Source: Diplosphaera chodatii
Lineage: Eukaryota; Chlorophyta; Trebouxiophyceae; Prasiolales; Stichococcaceae
Direction of reading: 5' to 3'
DNA: 64,000 bases
Assembly: GCA_032358165.1 (NCBI GenBank)
Contig: JAALGY010000044.1
Coordinates: 372,001 to 436,000 of the forward strand
The position numbers and the translations under genes are program-made. Every line of letters begins with the position of its first letter. Within the stretch, counting starts at the first letter, position 1. The notes under the pieces were generated by a model. It did not search any database. It worked only from the letters and a program-made list of their open reading frames with translations, and was not told the DNA's origin. Shown here one piece after another: positions 14,301-26,247 of the stretch.

Positions 14301-17300
14301 GTGCCTGGCTGTGGCGCAGGTGGAGCAGCACCTGCGGGCGGTGGCGGGGCGCTGCGGCGTCGGCACCGCCGCCATCGTCGGCGGCCTGTCGGCACTGAAG
14401 CAGGTGCTGAGCCTGCATTTGAGCCCCGCTGCAAGCAGTGCGACAGCAGCGAGCTCCCTTGTGCGCACCGCAGACTCGTGGCCCAACAGTTGGATATCGT
14501 CGCAGGCAGTGACGGGCCCGGGTGTGCTGCTTGTGCAGGAGCGGGTGCTGTCGAAGCGGCCGGCCATCATTGCAGCAACCCCGGGGCGGCTGTGGGACCT
14601 CATGCAGGCGCGCCTGCCAAAGCTGCCAACTGGTTGACAGCGCCGGCTCAACACTCCCTTGCAGTGACCACGTGCTGCCTGTCGGCACCGCTTGTGGGAT
14701 GCTACACAGCAGGACATGCGGTGATGTTCAGTCTGGTCCAGCAATGTGTTCGCTATGACAAGTGACGCGCGAGGCAGCTGGTGGTGCACGGGTCTTGGCG
14801 CTTAGCAGGGCAGGTTGACACACCCTGCAGGACGGCGGCGGCGCGTCCAAGCACCTGGTGCAGCTGCAGCGGCTGGACTTCCTGGTGCTGGACGAGGCCG
14901 ACCGCATGGTGCAGCAGGGCCACTACCAGGTCAGCCACCAGTTCAGACCGTCTGGACTGACCCAAAGGGGTGATGAACACAGGAACGCCGCGCTTTGCGC
15001 AGCGGGAGCCTGCTGTGCCTGCGGGCATGGCAGCCAGCTGCTGCAGGGCGCCGCAGGTCGCAACCGTGTGCTTGCGCCGGCTTCTGTGTGTGAACCGTCA
15101 GCCTCCAGCAGCCGGTCATTTTGCGACCTGTTCGCGTTGCATGCACGCGCAGGAGCTGGGCAACATCATCGAGTATGTGGTGGCCAACCGAGGGGACGGC
15201 AGCGGCAGCGGCAGGCCGGGCGGCAGCGCAGGTGCAAAGGGGCGGTCGGCAGGCAGCGGCGCCGGCAGCGAGGTTGACGGGCACATCAGGATCGGACGGC
15301 GAGTCAGCAGAGAGCGACAGCGAGGCAGGCAGCAGCGACGACCAGGAAGCTGAGGAAGCGGGAGCCAGCAGTGACTCCGATGCTGATGGCGCGGTCGCGG
15401 CGAGCCCGCCGGAGACCGCTGCGGCGCCGGCGGCAGCGGGTGGCAGCAGACAGCTGGACAGCCATGCCGCGCGCCCGCTGCAGACTTTCGTGTTCTCGGC
15501 AACGCTGACGCTGCCGGCTAGCCTGCGACGGCGACTGCGCAAAGGTGAGCGCACCTTGTCCACCGGTGGCCGCCAGCTGTCAGCAATGGGTGGCGAGACA
15601 TGTGTGCGGCACTTGTCCCTGGTCATGAGGACACCGCAACCCCCCGCACATGCCTGTGCACCTGCACAACACGCTGCGCAATGCACATGGTGCCATATGC
15701 ATGCAGGCGGCGGCGGTGCTGGCGGCAGCGGCAGCCTGGAGACGTTGATGGATGCGGTGCCCTTTGGCGAGCGCCCCAAGGTGCTGCCAGTGGCACAGCC
15801 AACCCGAACCCGTGCTGCATGGGTCTGCGCTTGCCAGTGCTGGTGGTGCATCTGGAACACGACCAGCCTTCAGAACAAACGCACTAGCCGTGCCACGCTC
15901 TCGTACAAACCCAATCAGCATCTGCTCTGCTAGAGGGCTGCCTCCAGCTGCCTCCAGCAGGAATTAGCGATGGGGCACACACGAGCGTGGGCTGGTGGCC
16001 GGGGCGGGACGCCGGGCTGTTGCGCGCGTGCAGGTGGTGGACCTGACGGGGGAGGCGCGGCGGCTGGCGAGCGGCCTGTCGGAGGCGCACCTGCGCTGCG
16101 ACGAGCGCCAGCGGGACGAGTTCCTGTACTACCTGCTGGTGAGGCGCCGGCGTCCCCTGCATGCCTTTCATCGCCATCCGATGTGGACCACTCTGCACCT
16201 GCCTCACACACTGCTTTGTATGCCAGACCCTTGAAGCCACCTCCTGCGCCCGGCCAGCAGCCCCTGAGAGCAGCTGGAGACGCCCGTGGACCGCGTGTAC
16301 CGGGGCCCCTCACACGCTCAAGAACCTGGCCCGCAGGTGAAGCACCCGGGGCGCACGCTGGTGTTTGTGAACGCGGTGTCCGCCACGCGGCGGCTGGCCG
16401 CGCTGCTGGGCCACCTGGGCATCCAGGCCACGGCGCTGCACGCGTCCCAGCAGCAGCGGCAGCGCCTCAAGGTCGGCCGCAGCCAGCATCCACCTGTCCC
16501 CGTTCAGAACAGTGCTGTGCAGCTGGCCATATTCGCATGATAGTGTGAGTCCCCAAATGGTGCTGGGCTGCGCACTGCGGAGTCGTCAGGGTGTTCCTCT
16601 CATAGGGAGCTCAATGAGTGCTCGCCCATGCACTTGCTGAGTGCTGCTGTTCACTGTGCAATCCTTCATACAGCCTGTTCCTGACAGCTGGCCCACAGTC
16701 CTCGTGGTGACTCCAACTGGCGACGTGGGAGGAGTCGAGGTCTGGCAGCTGGCAGAGCTGCTCGAGTCCTGCGTGTGTTGGAGCGCCTGCACACGTCCAA
16801 GCACCCCTTCTATTCCGCGGTGCAGGCTCTGGACCGCTTCAAAAAGGAGCCGAACGGGGTTCTGGTCGCCACAGACGTGGCGGCGCGCGGCCTGGATGTG
16901 CCCGAAGTCCGCTGCGTGGTGCGGTCAGACGTCAGGACTTGCCTGGCGAAACAGCGCAGTCTCGTGTGCACACCAGCATGGTTTCCGTACACACAGACCG
17001 GCTCACGGCGTCGGGGTCGCGCACCGTTACTCCGGCTGACAACTTCTTTGCTGCGCAGGTGCACTACCAGGTGCCGGCCTCTGCTGACCTGTATGTGCAC
17101 CGCTCCGGGCGCACTGCGCGGGCGGCGGCCAACGGCATCGCGGTGCGCCCCGCAACCGGCCGCACGCCCATCGTGCATTGCTGGCCTGTCGTCTCCCGTG
17201 TCTTGCTGCCAGCCCTGCTGCCTTCTACTCGGGCATTCCGCGGTGCGTGCTCGAGCCTGCCTTCGAGCAGGCTGTTCCTTGCAACGGTGGCTGGATCCTC

Positions 17301-19158
17301 AAGTGCCTTCACACTCGCTTGCGTCAGGTCGCGCTCGTCACGCCCGGCGACGCGAAGCGCTTTGACGCGCTGCAGGCGGCGCTCAGCCGGCCGGCGCCCC
17401 CCGAGTTCCCCGTGGTGAGTTTCGCATGGCCAGCCCCGGATCACTGCAACCGGCAGCGGCTGCTGACTCGCCTGACCCGAGCTTGGGCCCACATCACGAG
17501 CCGCATGCGGACCGCAAGCACTCGCGGGCCTGCTGTCCTGCGCCGCGGCCGGCTGCCTTGCAGCTTGGCGACAACATGGGTCGAAGCATGCGCACATGGA
17601 GCAGTTCCCTCATGCGTCTGGTGTGCGCGCGCCCCAGGACGAGGCGCTGCTGCCGGCGGTGCACGCGCGGGTGGGCCTGGCGCTGCGGCTGGACGCCTTC
17701 GAGCGCTCCGCGGCCAAGCGCCACGCCGACAAGTCCTGGATGCGGGCGGCGGCGGAGGACCTGGGTGCGCGCCGGGGCTGTAGGGTGTAAGGGGCTGCGG
17801 GGCTGTCGAGTGTGACGTGAGGGTGATCGTGGGGCCGGGCCGGGCCGGCGGTGCGCTCTGGAGGAGGGGGCCGCCGGGCAGTGCAGCGGCAGCAGGAGGC
17901 GTGCGTCCTGTGCTTCTGGGCGCCATCTCAGCGGGGTCGCCGCTGACACGGTGGGTTTCCACGGGTTTCAACGTCCCTGCAGGCGTCCAGCTGGCGGACG
18001 GCGAGGTGGCGTCGGACGGGGAGATCACCAAGGGGCGGAAGCGGCGGGAGCTGCTGCGCCGCATGAAGAAGGTCGGCCGCAAGCCGGACAACGGGGAGGA
18101 GAAGGCCCTGCGCAAGGTGGGTCTACCGCATCTTCAAGCGCAAACACAGCACGGAGCACAGCCGCTGTGGTGCACTGCAGCCGCCGCACGGCGGGCGCTG
18201 CCTCGCACAGGACCCCCTGCCCGCCCCACCCGCCAGCAGGACTCGGCCCCGGATGTGAACGTGCACAAGCGAGCCACCAACGGCTGTGCATCAACAACTT
18301 CGGGGCAGATCATCTCGCGGGTGCCACTGAAGGCAGACACGTCGCTTCCACCGCAGGAGCTGGGGCAGCTGCTGTCAGAGCCGCTGCGCCCGGGCTTCAG
18401 CCAGAAGTACTTCACCGGCGGCGCCGCCGGAGCGGCAGCCATGCTCATGCACAGCGGCGGCGGCGGCGGCGGCGGTGCAGCAGAGGCAAAGGCGCAGCCA
18501 GGTGGGGTGCTCCTGTCTGGGATGTGGGCACAAACAGCCAGCCAGCGGCTGGTACCGATGCTGGGCTGCATCTGATCATGGGGCATCTTGCAGGCAAGAT
18601 GGGAGGTTGCTTTGCTGCTTCTGAAGTGTTGACCAAACGGTCCCAACTGTCTGCAGGCGATGGCATGATGGCCGTGGTGGCGACGGCAGAGAAGCTGCAC
18701 GCCAGCCGTGTGGCCGCGGCCGAGGATGTCGCCACCAAAGAGGCATCGGCAGCCAAGCGGGCCAAGCGTGCTAAGGTGCCAGCAGTTCGAGAACAGGTCG
18801 CTTGTACATTGGAGGGTTGCACTGCTGGCGTGTGGCAGCACCATGAGCCCGAAACGTGCATGAGCATCCCATGTTCGTGCAAGCTTTCAAATGCGTCCAA
18901 GTGATGATGTGCATGTTGCAGGCCGCCAACGGTGCTGCTACCGCAGCGGCTTCAAAGTCAAAGGGTGGCGGCAAGAAGCAGAAGGGGAAGCGGAAGGCGG
19001 AGCCGCTAGACGCTGCCGCTGCTGCCAAGAAGGCGAAGCGCAAGGAGAAGTACAACAACCGGAAGGGCGGCAGGGGGGTGGCTGGGCCGGCACCCATGGG
19101 GAGGGACGCGCAGGGGCAGGACGCGCTGGCAGCACTGCAGGCGCAACAAAAGGCGTAG
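11398..19158 (+). CDS. DDX24: DEAD-box RNA helicase, DDX24/Mak5 type
   Basis: Mak5/DDX24 is a nucleolar helicase for 60S ribosomal subunit assembly. The start is the ATG at 11398 (MGKRDREAGDAGEAGG) in a Lys/Ala-rich N-terminal region. WQPVEAGEDFHTGLDEDGF is the family's N-terminal motif. Core motifs: SAWDVFGLHPGILRAL, Q motif FATPTPIQEACLMPAI, motif I AQTGSGKT (rebuilt across an intron from about 13337 to 13986), PTRELALQV, TPGRLWDLM, motif II LDEADRM, motif III FSATLTLP, TLVFVNAVSATRRL, VLVATDVAARGLDVPEV, motif VI HRSGRTARA. Acidic Ser/Asp/Glu inserts follow LGNIIEYVVANRG. The C-terminus is Lys-rich (KGGGKKQKGKRKAEP, KEKYNNRKGGRGV), ending TAG at 19156-19158. Motif II is DEAD. Gly-rich MHSGGGGGGGAAE near 18450 is low complexity. 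It is one of the longest genes here, with about 20 exons. Confidence 0.93.
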
Positions 19159-19344
19159 AGGAAGTGTCTAGCCTTGGGGCGCATGCTGCCAACCCTGGAG
19201 TGGTTTTCCATCCACGTGCGTCAGGCTTCTAGCACAGGACGCTGCAAGAAACCCAGCCCGGTTGCCTGTCTATAGGGCAGCTGCCCCGTGCCCCCGCTGT
19301 GTCCCGTGTGCTCCTCGCCTATCCAGCATGACACCCCTCAAACA

Positions 19345-21109
19345 TCAGCTATTCAGAATGCCACCACTAGTGATGACTACTGCTTTCAGCGGCCGGCCCC
19401 ACTTTGCGCGTGCCTTGGCTGCCCGGTCATCCCCCAAAAACCCTGCCACCGCATTCATCTGCCGTGCCTTGGCGCCAGGCGAGAAGGTCGGCACCTGCAT
19501 GGGATCCGCCACGAATGTGGTCAGACGCAATGCACATCCTCCACACAAGTGTCTCATGTCCAGCATGTGCCGTGGTGATGCATAGCAGCTCCCACATCCG
19601 TACACTCTTAGACCTGGCAGACAGCACCAGTACGGCATGCCAAGGCTCCGCGACAGCTGTGACCAAGTGCCTCCCTGCATCCACCTCACCGTCGAGATGG
19701 CGCCAATGGTCTCGAGGCCCTCCAGAACACGCCCGAACACGACGTTCTCGCCGTCCAGCACTGGCACAGGGCCTGCCAGCAGTGCAGACTCAGAGTCAGG
19801 GCAGCATGCTACAAGGCCGCATGCTGATATGATGTAACTTGGCGGCCAGGACAATTGCGCCTGCGTCAAGAGCAACGCCCAGCAGCAGCGTCGTACAGTG
19901 CGTGCTGCGCACTTCAGGCGTCCAAGCTCAGCGCTCGCCTGGGCCAGTGGTGATGAGGAACTGCATGTCGTGGTAGTCCCGCGCCTGCTTGATGTCTGGG
20001 TAGTCGTCGTTCTGAGACAGCATCAGCGACACCGTACCTACGATGATACAAACCATGCTGCGTGATGTTATGCGGGGTTGGGAGCGCCATGGTGGACACA
20101 GCAGCGGCAGGGACACTTGCTCGTCAGGAATGAGCATGCAGTGTTGCCATCACAAACTGCTGTTCCAGACTTGTGCAGGTGAGAATCTGGACCTGGCCGC
20201 ATGTGGGGCAGCCGGTAGGAGGCACCCTGCAGCAGCTCTGGGTTGGGCTGCTGGCTGTCCTTCGGCACAAACACCTCACCCTGCCGCTTGCTCCCCTGCC
20301 GCCCCGCCTGCAACAGGACGCAGCACAGCATTGGTCACCAGTGTTTATCTGCCCAGCAGTGGGCCGCGCACATGTAACATGTACCTCTATGCACGGCATG
20401 CGTGACATTGTCGCCGAGCCCATGGACCAACCTGTATATGAGACAAACCGTAACTCACCTGCACGAATGCGCCGGGCAGGACCTTGTGGAAGATCGTGCC
20501 AGTGTACAGCCCCTGCTGCACTGCGCTCCTGAAGTTGCTGACCGTGACTGGCAGGTGCTTGCCATACAAACCTGCGCAAAGTTGAGCAGGAGGTACATCA
20601 ACACTGTGCAAGGGTCTACAGGTGCACATGTTGTGCGCAGTGAGTGCATCAGACCAATTTGCAACTCAGCTGCGCTCTCACCTATGACGACTCTGCCAAG
20701 GGACATGGGGTCTGTGCACAGCGCCGTCTTCGAGCCAACCGTGCGCTGTCTGTTGAGCATGTCTGGACACAACCCTATGCAAGGTAACATGGACTCGTTG
20801 CTGCATCGCATTAACTGGTGTGCCATGCAGGCACGTCTGCGGCAAGATCGCTGCAGGAACCGACAGGAGCTGCAAGTGATCTGTGAACTGTGATGCACCT
20901 ATGTCCAGGTAGACCCTGTCTGTGATCGTTGTGTCCACTGCCGCTGCCGATGCCTGAGCGTCCGCGTCCGCAAAAGCATGTGCAGGCCTCGGCAGGCCCG
21001 CCAATGCTGCTGCCGCCGCTGCTAAGGCTGCGGTGCTGCTGCGCCTGGACACCACAGCTGGCCGCTCGGCTGGCTGGTCGGTGCTGCCGTCCCTGCGAAG
21101 CATCATCAA
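19345..21109 (-). CDS. Thylakoid-lumen cyclophilin-type peptidyl-prolyl isomerase
   Basis: The ATG at 21109 (MMMLRRDGSTDQ) opens a bipartite targeting sequence. A twin arginine (SRRSSTAALAAAAAALAG) leads to a hydrophobic stretch ending RPAHA-F, typical of Tat import into the thylakoid lumen. Exons then give ITDRVYLDIG, CTDPMSLGRVVIG, GLYGKHLPVTVSNFRSAVQQ, GTIFHKVLPGAFVQ, RQGEVFVPKDSQQPNPELL, YPDIKQARDYHDMQFLITTG, VPVLDGENVVFGRVLEGLE and the C-terminal block FSPGAKARQMNAVAGFLGDD, AKWGRPLKAVVIT, with TGA at 19345. The cyclophilin FHR motif reads FHK, so the catalytic Arg is replaced by Lys and activity may be reduced. The C-terminal block resembles plant lumenal CYP28/CYP26-2 proteins; I cannot choose between them. 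Converges with DDX24 at 186 bp. Confidence 0.85.
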
Positions 21110-21834
21110 ACGCTATGCATCATGAATGCTTGCTACACAGTGCAAACGCGACGCATGCCTGATGATAAATTAGAACGGCCTCGGGAGCACCGTCAGTGCA
21201 CCTGCGGCCACGAGGTGCAGTGGCAGGTGCCTCCTGTCGATGGCCGCTGCAATGCGGAGTGAGGCGTCGCAGGGCGATGCGCCTCCCTGCATCGCGCGGA
21301 CTCCGGAACGGGCGCTGCATCGGACCATGAGTGGAGGTTCCGACAGTATCGGGCTGACACAGGCTGAGGTTCACTCCCGACATTGTCGAAGCAAACTGGT
21401 GCCGAGCAGATGTGCACGTCACTGCCAGTGCATGGTGTTGCGGCTGCCACTCGAACTGGTTATTGCTGGTGTTAGTCTATCAAAACAACAAGATTGTCAT
21501 GGGTGTCCCACGGTATGCAACTGCTCAAATGTACGCGGTAACCCAAATCGCATGATCCACATCTTAAATGTCGCTGCCTGCTGACTGCTCTGGCGAGATG
21601 AGCGGGTGCAGCGACGCCACTTGCGATTTGCATAGTTTTGCTGTTGATGTATGTCCTATCACCGCCACCAGTATGAGATCACCCATGCGGTTTCATCACT
21701 CAGCAAACTGTCAGCCTTTGAGTTTTTTGACGGTGTGTGCGATGGTGCCCCTGGCACATGGGTGGTAGCAACATACCAGTGGCTGGCCAGCATCAACAGC
21801 GAGACGGTGAACACTGATCCGAAAGCATGGATGC
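21110..21834. promoter_or_regulatory. Divergent region, cyclophilin and PIG-Q
   Basis: 725 bp between the two start codons. No exon with conserved sequence was found on either strand; it presumably holds both promoters and 5' UTRs. Confidence 0.35.
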
Positions 21835-24800
21835 ATGACGGTATCTGCTGGGGAGGTGCGCACGGTGGTGCGGCTGTTCTGGCCGCAGCATCTGCAGCGC
21901 ACTGGTGCACCCCATTGGCTGCTGGGCTGGGCGCGGGTGTTCGAGTCGGAGTCCCTGGGCGAGCAGCAGCAGCTGCTGAGCGTGGTCGTCGCCGGAGCAG
22001 TGCCTCAGCGCAGTTCGGGGAGCGGGTCGGATCAGTCATGTGCGCTGACACCTGTCACAGTGACATCACCACTGACTCTTGGCAGTGCGGCGGCACAGTG
22101 GTACCACGGATCACTGGTATGCAACACAGGCGGAGGCGGGCGCGAGGCCGTCGCAGCAGCGCTGCAGAATGCGCAGCGCGCATCAGCAGGGCCAGCATCC
22201 GAGCCGGCGCAGCTCCTCGGCAGCGACGTCGGCGCCAGCATACTGGGCGTGTGGCTTCCGACTGGAGCGCAGGTGCAGGCAGCTGATCAGGGGCCAGCAG
22301 AGGACCGGCAGTATGGCTCAGCGCAGCATCGCGCAGTGCCGCCGCAGCAGCAGACGCCAGGCGCACCCACACCTGTGGCAGCTGCAACGCGACCAGGCAG
22401 AGGGCAGGACAGCGTGGCAAGGCGCACCCGCAGCAGGACCCGAGCGAGCCTCAGGGAGCCTGCAACCGCCGCGCCCACAGCGTCGGGGCCGGCTGAGCGC
22501 CCTGACGAGCAGGGGGCTGGCCAGGCGCACACAGCTTGGGGTGTTTGCGGAGCTTCGGAGCACCCGGTGCACTTGTCAGTGGCCTGTGCGGCGCCACAAT
22601 TCACGGGCGGCAGCAACAGCAGCGGCAGCCACAGCTTCGGCAGGCCCTCGGATTCCGCCGCCGCGCCAGCGCCGCCAGTGCTGCTGCAGGGCATCCGGCT
22701 GGGCGGCAAGCAGTTGATGCACGCAGCCTGCCATGTCATCCTGTACGAGCAGCCAGCAGCCGGACGCTGCCACCTCAGCGTTGCCGCAGCGACCGGCAGT
22801 GGCAGCAGCAGGACATCGGCAGCTGCCGCGGCAGGAAACGGCACAGCTGCCAGCGAGGCGCTGCGGTGGGCGGTGGCTCTGATGAACCGCGGCCAGCACC
22901 TGGTCTCGGCGCTGGAGTCGAGCGCCAGCGCTGCAGCACCCGAGCGGCGCGGCCAGGCGGGCCTGCCTGGGACAGCACACGCAGCACACCCAGGGCCGAC
23001 GGATGCAGCGGGGTTGTACGGAACCAGGCCGGCTCCTGCAGGGCTGCTGGCTTGCAGTGAGCTGTGGCAAGAGCTGCAGCGCTTCAGGCGGCGCCGGCGG
23101 CACTCTGCAGCAACTCGACCAAGCGGCCAGCTGCAGCCAGCTGCTGCTGCAGTCGGACTGGAGTCACCAGCAGCCAGCGAGGGTGCGGCCGGCAGCACGT
23201 CGCAAACTGCTGCAGATGCTGCTTCGGCGGACGCGCACGCGTTGCGCAGGGTGCAGCGGCGCAGCGCGGCTGTGGTGTCGCATGCCGCGGGCCTGGCCGC
23301 CGGCTGCTGGCTGCTGGTGCAGCGGCAGCGGGCGGCCCAGCTCACTGGTGGCTGGGCGGCGTCCCTCGCCTGGGGCGTCATCGACCCTCAGGCGAGCCCA
23401 AGGGCACAGTCAACAACACATGCCAGGCAGGACATTGAGCACTTGCAGATGTTTCAATGGCACGAAGGACGCTGTGCGTGCTCCGGCAGCACCATCGCCA
23501 GGCTTCGACGTGCTTGCCCGCGGCACGGTCGCCAGTGCCTGGGGCAGCTGCCGCGCAGGTGCGGTGGCTGATGGGCGCGCCCGCGGGGCTGAAGCTGCAC
23601 GCGGAGCTGTCCGCGCTGCTGGGCGGCGCGGTGCTGGCGGCGCTGCATTGGGCGGCTGCGCTCGCGGCGCGCCTGGCGCCAGTGCTGCCCGGGCTGCTAG
23701 GTGCCTGGCTGACTCATGATGACACGGCTCAGACATGATGCGTGCGCCAACGTTTCAGCGGAACGCTGCGCTGACGTGGACCTGTGAGCCGTCATATCCT
23801 CAAAGTATGGGGCATCCAGACGTCAGGTGGCGCCAGCTGCCATACCACACAGCAGTCCGCGGATGTGGTTGTGACTGTGAGCGTCAGAGCGGCAGCTGTC
23901 CACGTGGGCTGCTGACATGAAAGGGTGTGATCTGCAGGGGTGTTGGGTGCGCTTACAGCAGTGGCAGGCCTCGCCGCTGGCTTCGCAGCTGCTGCAGACG
24001 CCGTCGCGCTTGCAGCGCTGCCGCTGCGGGCTGCGCATGCAGCCATGGCGCTCGCCACCCGCGCACAGCTGCGGGTGAGGCTGTGTCAGCACGGTGCTGT
24101 GGTGTGCGTGGTAACAGCTCTGGTGGCACAGCTTGTGACTGAGGTTGGGAGCACACCAACTGCTGTGCACCCGCCCCGCGGTGGCGGACTGAAGCGCGGC
24201 CGGCGCCGGAGCATCAGCCGCCTGCTCTGCGGCGCCGCACGCTGCTCGCGGCCCGGGTGGCGCTCTGCTGACGCGGGCGCCTCCCGCCCCGCAGTCCATG
24301 CTGGCGATGTGGCGGCTGATCCTGGGCCACGGGAAGCCGCGCATGTTTGCGGCGCTGGCGGCGCAGCGGGCGGCGCTCGCCGCCGCGCCCCGCGGCCCCG
24401 CCGAGCAGGGTTTGGAGCCCCGGCAGCCGGCCAGGTGTGCGCTGCACTCTGCAGCCGCCCGCTCGGATGCAGGTGGCGTTGAGCAGAGCCGATGGCTGGG
24501 GCTGCTGCACGCCGAGTGCCGCCGGGGGGTTGTCACACCAGTTGTGGCACTTGCATGTGGTTCCTGATGCGTACGCCCTGTGTTTCTGGTGTGCAGGGAG
24601 CAGCAGCAGGCCTCCAGCGCACCTGTGCAGGCTGCGGCGACAGGTGCCGCCACTGCTTCAGGCGCCGGGGCAGCCGGCCGACGCGTCAGCGGCTCCACAC
24701 AGCAGCAGGCGGCCATGCCGTGGCGGCGGTGGCTGCGCGTCGCGGGCGCCACGGCCGTCGGCCTGCGTCCGAAGGCAGCCGGCGGCGCGAGCGGCGCGGG

Positions 24801-25636
24801 TGCAGGCGGCGCTCGCGGGGAGGCGCAGCGCGCGCCCGGCCAGGGGGCGGACGCCGCGCCCGGGCGGGGGCGGTCTCTGGGGCTGACCGGCGGCGGCGAC
24901 GGCATCGAGATGGAGCACCTGATCGTGGGCGTGCTGCTGGGCACGCCGCTACTGTTCCTGCTGCCGACCACCCTCGTGTTCCACGCCTTTGGGCTGCTGC
25001 TGGCTGCCGGCGCGGCGGCGCTGCAGGTGCGCCACCGTTGCGACGAGCATGCTGTTGCCCGCTGCTGGGCACCGCCACATCTGGACCATCCGGGTGTGCA
25101 TGCACCCCAGCATGTGGCGCTGCATCCCCCCAAAGAGCACATCAGACCCACTGGCAGGGCAAGCTGTCGTGCGAAGTTTGGCAGCACAGCTGAGCATAGA
25201 CGTTGAGCAGCCCTGCGCACATCTGCAGGCGTCACTGGCGGCAGCCGCTGCGTTGACGCATGCCAACCCTGCAGCGCTTGTGGCGCTGCGTGCAATCCGG
25301 CCTGGACTCTTCGCAGCTGGCATCTCCTTCGAGCCGCTGCTGTGTGAGGCAGGAAGGGCCGCCCTCACTTCACCCATCCGCGGCGCCAAGTTGCAGCAGG
25401 AAGCAGCAGCAGCCAGGCAGCCAGGCAGTAGTTCTGAGTCAAACATCAGGGCAGACGATGCATATCGGCCGTCGAAGCAACAGAGTGAGCCGCAGCATAT
25501 TGAGTGTCCTGTGTCATATCTGCGACTGGTGAGCGTGCCTCAGAGCTGGGCTGCTGTGCTGGCGCCCTGCCACAGGGCCGTCTCCAGCAGAGCAGCTCGA
25601 AGCTGGGTGGCGTCTGGTGTGAGGCTGCCATGGTGA
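21835..25636 (+). CDS. PIGQ: PIG-Q/Gpi1, GPI-GlcNAc transferase subunit
   Basis: Gpi1/PIG-Q is a membrane subunit of the ER complex that adds GlcNAc to phosphatidylinositol in the first step of GPI-anchor synthesis. The ATG at 21835 gives MTVSAGEVRTVVRLFWPQHL. A first exon of about 1.5 kb encodes a variable, Ala/Gly/Gln-rich N-terminal region. The conserved core follows: VRWLMGAPAGLKLHAELSAL (acceptor near 23561), then a hydrophobic exon from 23938 (GVLGALTAVAGLAAGFAAAA), then SMLAMWRLILGHGKPRMFA (24294 on), an Ala/Gly-rich insert, and EHLIVGVLLGTPLLFLLPTT ending LLLAAGAAALQ near 25026. A last exon (about 25207-25636) reads RPGLFAAGISFEPLL and VSYLRLVSVPQSWAAVL before TGA at 25634. WLMGxPAGLK and the LIVG...LLFLLPTT helix are diagnostic. 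The long N-terminal exon may hide unrecognised introns. Confidence 0.85.
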
Positions 25637-26247
25637 CAGAGGCAGGGGCAGCAGTGTAGGCGCATGCAATCCTCCTTGTTTCATCCCCAGTCTACTGCAA
25701 ATCCGTGCTTTGAGTACCTCAGCATCTGCCGTTGGTGGTTTTTGTATATCCTGTGCTGCTGTTGCCACACTGCTATGCATGCTGCGTATAACAAGTCGCA
25801 GCTAGGCGGCGCCTGTTTCTGCACTACACTGTTCTGCACCTTGCGCCACTGCTGCCACAAGTTGTCCTACTGTACAAGGATTTGCAGTGTCGCTGCACGT
25901 CAAGAGTGCTACCAAAACGTGCCTCTGCCGCCGCCCCAATCGCTGCCTCTGGATGGCCGCGGCAGCGTTGGGGCCTCCCCTTCCCGCCACCAGTCGGGGC
26001 CGACATGGGTGCTGGTCTTCTGCCTCTTCTTCTGCTTCCTGCTGCCGCCGTCACCGCTGCCGCTATGCAGGTACCGCAGCCCCATTGCCACACCTGCAGC
26101 GCCAGGATTACAAGGGACTTGGTGGTTTCAAAGTGCTCATGTAATCAAGTGCAACCCGTCAGCACTGTCTGTACAACAGCCCAGTACCCCGAGAAACAGC
26201 AAGACAGCTTACGGCGTTTCAGCATCTCAACGCTTTCCTTCTAACAA
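25637..26247. other. Convergent gap after PIG-Q and the zinc-module gene
   Basis: 611 bp. An open frame from 25664 crosses it on the plus strand but has no recognisable features. A GC-rich patch at about 25885-26070 reads as codons on both strands. On the minus strand it could be an extra 3' exon of the zinc-module gene, joined at GCAG|GTGCAG near 26350. TTACA at 26105 is TGTAA on the minus strand, the usual green-algal poly(A) signal. Confidence 0.35.

Noticed and set aside
22287..23381. 364-codon minus-strand ORF
   Set aside because: Antisense to the long PIG-Q exon, with the Cys/Ala-rich composition expected of a shadow frame.
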